The notes under the pieces were generated by a model. It did no database searches and was not told the DNA's origin. It saw nothing but the letters and a program-made list of their open reading frames with translations. A DNA stretch of 49,326 nt from Desulfococcaceae bacterium (GTDB taxonomy: Bacteria > Desulfobacterota > Desulfobacteria > Desulfobacterales > Desulfosalsimonadaceae). Positions 44,831-49,326 of this stretch are shown here, piece by piece. Every line of letters begins with the position of its first letter. The stretch's first letter is position 1. A program made the position numbers and the translations under genes. The stretch spans positions 1 through 49,326 of the forward strand of contig JAQYVU010000024.1 in assembly GCA_030145385.1 (NCBI GenBank). Direction: 5' to 3'.

Positions 44831-45796
44831 TTACAGCCCTTCAATCGCTTCCTGTAATTCAGGAATGAATTCAAGGATGTCAGCTTCAATACCAACATCA
44901 GCAACCTGAAAGATCGGTGCTTTCGTATTTTTGTTTACTGCAACAATAAACGGATTGCCCTTGATTCCGCCCATGTGCTGGAAAGAACCGGAAATACCCA
45001 TTGCCATATAAACCTTGGGTTTAACGGTCTGGCCGGAAGTACCGACCTGCCGTGATTTTTCCATCCATTTGGCATCAACAATCGGTCTTGAGCAGGAAAC
45101 GTCGGCACCCATGGCTTCAGCCAGATCAAAAACGATTTCGACATTGTCTTCATCTTCAATACCGCGGCCAACAGATACCAGAACTTCAGACTTGGTAATG
45201 TCAACGTCACCGGCTTCAGCTTCAACCACTTCAAGAAATGTGCGTTTGACGCTAAGGTCACCGGCATCACCGGATTTGTCAGCAACATCGCCACCGGCTT
45301 TGCTGTCATCATACTGAAAAACACCCGGGCGGATGTTCAGTACGGCACCAGCGGCAATATCACATGTTACATGGGTACTTACCTGGCCAGAAAATTCCTG
45401 ACGGATAACTTTCAGTGCGCCGCCATCTGTGCCTTCAATACCGACGATGTCAGCGGCAAATGAAGAATCCATTTTAATGGAAAGTCCGGGACCCAGGTCC
45501 ATTCCAAATGTATCATGGGGCAGCAGAACAATACTGTCTGCCGGCAAAGTATTTACCAATGCCTTACGGACAACCTCAGCGTTCGGATATGCCAGTGCGG
45601 CATTATCAATTTTCCATACCGCATTATAAACGGCTGCCATTTCAGTGCAGATTTTATCCATATCCGCGCCACTTCCGGTAACAACAGCTGTTACTGTAGC
45701 ATCTGCTGCAATTTTCTTTGCTGCAACGAAAAGTTCCAGGGCGGAATCATCGGCAACGCCATCAGCATGTTTGATATATGCAAATATTTCGGCCAT
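44831..45796 (-). CDS. etfA: Electron transfer flavoprotein, alpha subunit
   Basis: A 321-residue ETF alpha. The C-terminal FAD domain shows SVGRGIEDEDNVEIVFDLAEAMGADVSCSRPIVDAKW, then VGTSGQTVKPKVYMAMGISGSFQHMGGI and PIFQVADVGIEAD. It passes electrons from acyl-CoA dehydrogenases to the membrane oxidoreductase at 46665. Its ATG overlaps the etfB stop by one base. It is clearly distinct from the orphan homologue at 5378. Confidence 0.97.
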   Translation of the reverse strand: MAEIFAYIKHADGVADDSALELFVAAKKIAADATVTAVVTGSGADMDKICTEMAAVYNAVWKIDNAALAYPNAEVVRKALVNTLPADSIVLLPHDTFGMDLGPGLSIKMDSSFAADIVGIEGTDGGALKVIRQEFSGQVSTHVTCDIAAGAVLNIRPGVFQYDDSKAGGDVADKSGDAGDLSVKRTFLEVVEAEAGDVDITKSEVLVSVGRGIEDEDNVEIVFDLAEAMGADVSCSRPIVDAKWMEKSRQVGTSGQTVKPKVYMAMGISGSFQHMGGIKGNPFIVAVNKNTKAPIFQVADVGIEADILEFIPELQEAIEGL

Positions 45797-46584
45797 TATT
45801 TCAACCCTCCCTTGGCTTTTAAGTATTCAATGAGTTTTGCGATGATTTCTTCTGTGCTGCCTTCAAGCATTTCAGCACCTTCGCCCATATCCGGCATAAA
45901 ATAATCAACACGTTTTACTTTCGCTGCATCTTCACCGATTGCTGCGGCATCAACGCCGAGATCACCGGCACCCAGTTCAGGAATTTCAACAGAAGCAACT
46001 TTTCGAATACCGCGAATACCAACATATCGAGGCTCATTGATACCGGTCTGAATGGACAGAACACAGGGAAGTTCTATTTCGTTCATTTCCTGGTTTCCAC
46101 CTTCAATTTCACGACCGACCTTTAATTTGCCGTCGCCAGCTTCAATCAGATTAACCAGAGACGCATAGGGGTAATCCATCATGGCTGCCAACATACCGCC
46201 GACCTGGGCTGCACCTTCATCTGCCTGGGCACCGGTCATGATCAGGTCATAATTGCCTTTTTCAACCGCACCCTTTAAAATTGTTGCAATGCCCTTACCG
46301 TCGGAACCTTCAAACGCATCATCTGTCAGCAAAAGACCATTGTTGGCGCCCATAGCCATTTCACGTCTTAAGACTTCTTCAGATTCATCATCACCAACAG
46401 TGACCACGGTTACGGAACCGCCAACTTTGTCCACGATCTGAATAGCTTCTTCAACCGCATAATTGTCCCATTCATTTACCGAGTAAACCAGATCGTCTCT
46501 TTCGATGTCATTGCCATCGCTGTTGATTTCGATCTCGTTTTCCGAGGTATCTGGAACACGCTTTACACATACCAAAATCTCCAT
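45796..46584 (-). CDS. etfB: Electron transfer flavoprotein, beta subunit
   Basis: A 262-residue ETF beta: MEILVCVKRVPDTSE at the start, SVNEWDNYAVEEAIQ, the VVTVGDDESEEVLRREMAMGANNGLLL nucleotide-binding segment and the LIMTGAQADEGAAQVGGMLA motif. An upstream start at 46599 is possible, but GGAGG at 46590-46594 fits the ATG at 46584. It follows the Fe-S oxidoreductase gene and is coupled to etfA. Confidence 0.97.
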   Translation of the reverse strand: MEILVCVKRVPDTSENEIEINSDGNDIERDDLVYSVNEWDNYAVEEAIQIVDKVGGSVTVVTVGDDESEEVLRREMAMGANNGLLLTDDAFEGSDGKGIATILKGAVEKGNYDLIMTGAQADEGAAQVGGMLAAMMDYPYASLVNLIEAGDGKLKVGREIEGGNQEMNEIELPCVLSIQTGINEPRYVGIRGIRKVASVEIPELGAGDLGVDAAAIGEDAAKVKRVDYFMPDMGEGAEMLEGSTEEIIAKLIEYLKAKGGLK

Positions 46585-46664
46585 ATCGTCCTCCACCATA
46601 TCTGTTATTAATAAATATTCAGACGTTTATTCGTCCGTTAAATTAATGCCAAAAATCAGATGTT

Positions 46665-48740
46665 TTATTTTTCAATATGAGCGGCAACCAGCTCACCCAG
46701 ATCAATCGCTTCCATCTTTCCTTCCAGACCTGCAACTTTGATCGCATCTTCCATATTCACAAGACAGAACGGACAGGCAGTCACGATGACATTGGCACCG
46801 GCTTTCCGAGCCTGCTTCACGCGGACAACACCCATTCTTTCTTCTTCTTCCGGTTCATAAAAAAGCATCAAGCCACCACCGCTGCAGCAGAATGAACGAT
46901 CACGGTTTTTTAACATCTCAACCCGCTTGATTCCGGAAATTGCATCAATCGCATCTCGTGGATCTTCATATACGCCATTATGCCGTCCCAGGTAACAGGG
47001 ATCATGATAGGTGTATACTTTTGCCTGTTCTTCTTCGGTCACCCCTTTGAGCTTGAGCTTCCCGGATGAAACCCCTTTGGTGATCACCTGGCTGATATGT
47101 TCCACCGGCGGCATGTCCGTGTATTCGTTTTTCAGTGCATTGAACGCATGGGGGTCTGCGGTCACAATGTTTTTCACGCCTGATTTTAAAATCGCTTTGG
47201 AGTTGTGGTCTTTTAATGACTGATAAAGCATTTCCTCGCCAAACCGTTTGACTTCATTCCCACTGTCCTTTTCAGCCTTGCCCAGAATACCGAAATCGAC
47301 TCCGGTGGCACATAGAATCTTTGATGTTGCCCTTGCCACTTCCTGCATCCGCTCGTCAAAAGAACTCACAGAGTCTACAAAATACAGCGTTTCGGCCGTG
47401 GTTTTTTTGTCAAGGATTTTAACTTCACAGTCTTCCAGTTCCTTGGTCCAGTCTGCGCGTTTTTTCTCCATCTTGCCATAGGGATTACCGCGTTTTTCAA
47501 GTGAAGACAAAGGTTTCTGCAACGTCTGGGGAACATTTCCCTCATCAACCATCCCGCGTCTCAAATCAACGATTTTATTAATGTATTCAATTCCGATGGG
47601 ACATTCCTGCTCACAGGCCCCACAGGTGGTGCAGGACCAGATTTCATCTTCGGAATATATGCCGCCTTCACCAATCAGGGGTTCCTGGGCAACAAAATTA
47701 CCCATCAGCGGAAAATGATTGAACGCGTAATCTCTGCCTTTGATGGAAATAAATCGGGGTGACAATGGTCTTTTTACCGTATTCGCCGGACACTGGTCCG
47801 AACACCGGCCACAGTCTGCACACGTATAGAAATCCAGAATATCTTTCCAAGTGAAGTCTTCAAACTTTTTAACTCCGAAGGATTCCAGATCATCAAGTTC
47901 TTCATCACTGACACCGTAACGGACCGGACGGACATTGCCGCGATCAAGGCGCATAAAGAAAACATTAAACAAGGATGTAATAACATGAAAATGTTTGCCC
48001 ATGGGCAAAAAGCACAGAAAAAAGAAAAAGGTGAAATCATGAACATAATAAGAAATAATATGAAGCGTCTGTAGCTTTTCAGGAGTGGCATCTAAAAGGA
48101 TGTTTTTGAAAAACCAGGCCAAAGTTGCCGGCGCCAGAAATGTTGCTTCATGACCTGCCTGAATTTCAGCAGCCACCAGAGCTGCCTCGTACAGGCTTTC
48201 TGAAACCATCAGAGTGGCAATCACCAGACAAACAAACACGGCCTCATTGGTATGATCATGACCATATGATTTCGGGTAAATATATCTGTCCGGACGAAAA
48301 ATGCCCCGGCGAATGGCTGCGATGATAACTGCGAAAAATACGGCAGTTGCTGCATAATCTTTGAAGAAATAATAGATATCACCAAGCGCCCCGCCTAAGC
48401 CCGGCATATGAAATCCACTGCTGATACCCGCGATAACCAGTTCAGTTGAGCGGACAGAAAGGATCAGAAAGCCGAAGAAAATAATGATATGCAGGACACC
48501 TGCCATCATATACCGCGGATGGCGATACTGAGCCAGCCAGATTTTTAATACATTAATTATTCTTTCTTTGGGTCGATCAAACCGGAAATCCGGATTGGCT
48601 TTAACCAGCGGTGCAACACGGGTGGCCATGATATAGGTAAATAGCCCGACACCCGCCAAAGGTATCAAAATTGAAAACAACACGGTTGGAATAAAACCAA
48701 AAAGCTTAAACGACGCCGGAGAAATCAATACAGGTTCCAT
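46665..48740 (-). CDS. ETF:(mena)quinone oxidoreductase, membrane Fe-S type
   Basis: A 691-residue protein of the DUF224/HdrD-like family. Six or so N-terminal membrane helices (residues 15-265, NarI-like, with His residues that may bind haem) are followed by two [4Fe-4S] motifs, C307-x2-C310-x2-C313-x3-C317 and C370-x2-C373-x2-C376-x3-C380, and two cysteine-rich CCG domains, the second with YHDPCYLGRHNG and SFCCSGGGL. In related bacteria this protein takes electrons from EtfAB into the quinone pool during beta-oxidation. It precedes etfBA in one operon. Confidence 0.9.
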   Translation of the reverse strand: MEPVLISPASFKLFGFIPTVLFSILIPLAGVGLFTYIMATRVAPLVKANPDFRFDRPKERIINVLKIWLAQYRHPRYMMAGVLHIIIFFGFLILSVRSTELVIAGISSGFHMPGLGGALGDIYYFFKDYAATAVFFAVIIAAIRRGIFRPDRYIYPKSYGHDHTNEAVFVCLVIATLMVSESLYEAALVAAEIQAGHEATFLAPATLAWFFKNILLDATPEKLQTLHIISYYVHDFTFFFFLCFLPMGKHFHVITSLFNVFFMRLDRGNVRPVRYGVSDEELDDLESFGVKKFEDFTWKDILDFYTCADCGRCSDQCPANTVKRPLSPRFISIKGRDYAFNHFPLMGNFVAQEPLIGEGGIYSEDEIWSCTTCGACEQECPIGIEYINKIVDLRRGMVDEGNVPQTLQKPLSSLEKRGNPYGKMEKKRADWTKELEDCEVKILDKKTTAETLYFVDSVSSFDERMQEVARATSKILCATGVDFGILGKAEKDSGNEVKRFGEEMLYQSLKDHNSKAILKSGVKNIVTADPHAFNALKNEYTDMPPVEHISQVITKGVSSGKLKLKGVTEEEQAKVYTYHDPCYLGRHNGVYEDPRDAIDAISGIKRVEMLKNRDRSFCCSGGGLMLFYEPEEEERMGVVRVKQARKAGANVIVTACPFCLVNMEDAIKVAGLEGKMEAIDLGELVAAHIEK

Positions 48741-48838
48741 TGTTTAATCCCTTTCTCCCTTCATCTTAATTACAAAAATGATATTAATATCTTAATATAG
48801 TGATTAAAAAATGATGCATTCATTTTTTAACAATACTA

Positions 48839-48856
48839 TGAATGAACATTCATTCG
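48839..48856. promoter_or_regulatory. FadR-like (TetR family) operator palindrome
   Basis: TGAATGAACATTCATTCG keeps TGAATGA-N4-TCATTC. It differs at the last base from the TGAATGA-N4-TCATTCA palindrome I recall for the TetR-family fatty-acid regulator FadR of Bacillus. It lies 98 bases upstream of the Fe-S oxidoreductase gene, in the only large gap of the beta-oxidation block. A regulator gene is not in the window. Confidence 0.55.
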
Positions 48857-48943
48857 TAGTTGAAAAATAAAATTCAGTCAAGAAAAAATTATCCCCGATA
48901 AATTTCAGAAAGCGTGGAATATTAACTGTCTGCCGTAAACAAA

Positions 48944-48970
48944 TCAGGGGGCTCCAACGAAGCCCCCTGA
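48944..48970 (-). terminator. Terminator after the acyl-CoA dehydrogenase gene
   Basis: TCAGGGGGCT (48944-48953) pairs with AGCCCCCTGA (48961-48970) over a 7-base loop; on the minus strand TTTGTTT follows. It lies 38 bases after the stop at 49009 and would separate that gene's transcript from the oxidoreductase-etf operon. Confidence 0.8.
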
Positions 48971-49008
48971 ACATATACTCACAAACTCACAGCTGAGATT
49001 ACCTGAAA

Positions 49009-49326
49009 TTAACCAATAAAAGAGGCTTCATCAATTTCAATGGCTGCGCCGTCGGTACCCAGAATTGAGTTCATTTTTCCAAGAGTGGTCGGCAGAACCG
49101 TGTTGCAGAAGAACTGAGCACTCTTGAGCTGTCCTTCGTAGAACGGTTTGTCTTTTTTCTTTGCTTTTTCCAGTTTTTCTGAGGCAATTTGTGCTCTCCA
49201 GAGCAGCATCCATGCCATTACCACATCACCGGTAACTTCCATGAACGGATAGGAGAAAGCAAACGCGGTCAGGGCTTTTTCAGACATGGCGGTTTTGCCC
49301 ATATGCATGGCAACTTCACCCAGTTT
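49009..49326 (-). CDS. Acyl-CoA dehydrogenase, C-terminal end (partial)
   Basis: The last 105 residues of a longer protein that continues beyond the right edge of the window. The segment EVAMHMGKTAMSEKALTAFAFSYPFMEV and the WRAQIASEKLEKAKKKDKPFYEGQLKSAQFF stretch match the extra C-terminal helical domain of large (about 600-residue) acyl-CoA dehydrogenases. The ATG at 49308 is internal. It supplies electrons to EtfAB encoded downstream. Confidence 0.85.
   Translation of the reverse strand, partial: KLGEVAMHMGKTAMSEKALTAFAFSYPFMEVTGDVVMAWMLLWRAQIASEKLEKAKKKDKPFYEGQLKSAQFFCNTVLPTTLGKMNSILGTDGAAIEIDEASFIG

Overview
The window looks like chromosomal DNA of a strictly anaerobic Desulfobacterota (formerly deltaproteobacterial) sulfate reducer or close relative of the Desulfobacterales type. 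This is inferred from gene content: a TunR-type tungstate/molybdate regulator beside a TSUP transporter (a family described in sulfate-reducing deltaproteobacteria), an ETF plus membrane Fe-S oxidoreductase beta-oxidation module, a CooC-type nickel-insertion ATPase, a fused ADP-forming acyl-CoA synthetase and PAS hybrid kinases. No rRNA, tRNA, CRISPR array, intact insertion sequence or prophage was seen.

Layout. 1-8.5 kb: an orphan response regulator, an M16C metallopeptidase, a DUF2520 Rossmann protein, an orphan ETF-alpha-like protein and a PAS-PAS hybrid histidine kinase. 8.6-10.9 kb: divergent tunR and TSUP transporter genes with an inverted repeat between them. 11-20.1 kb: a long leftward housekeeping operon, ffh-rpsP-khpA-rimM-trmD-SPOUT methyltransferase-rplS-rnhB-yraN-rsmI, followed by an acyl-CoA synthetase and a phosphopantetheinyl transferase. 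20.2-24 kb: rlmN, a PP-loop ATPase, then nth-nfo for DNA repair. 24-26.8 kb: an accessory island with a nucleotidyltransferase-DEDDh exonuclease fusion gene bracketed by an 18-bp direct repeat, then hairpin repeats. 26.8-28.4 kb: an MscS channel and an unknown protein.

28.5-36.5 kb: a seven-gene leftward cluster: anchored helical protein, TelA-like protein, DUF4178, DUF2617-like, lipoprotein, DUF350 and a membrane polyamine-synthase-like protein. It resembles a poorly understood envelope/polyamine system known piecemeal from other phyla and is the best candidate here for an under-described system. 36.7-44.6 kb: a PIN-domain remnant, a U32 (RlhA-like) protein, CooC, a Ski2-like helicase, a cardiolipin synthase and a PHP phosphoesterase. 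44.8 kb to the end: etfA, etfB, an ETF:quinone-type Fe-S oxidoreductase and the C-terminal end of an acyl-CoA dehydrogenase, with a TetR/FadR-like palindrome in front of the oxidoreductase.

Between genes, at least three copies of a nested palindrome share the short blocks CAAGGCA and TAACGCAG, while their stem arms differ in sequence but stay complementary within each copy. This points to selection on, or copying of, the fold. Two further elements are looser relatives. Larger imperfect palindromes (MITE/REP-like) also sit between genes, two of the gaps being inside the seven-gene cluster.
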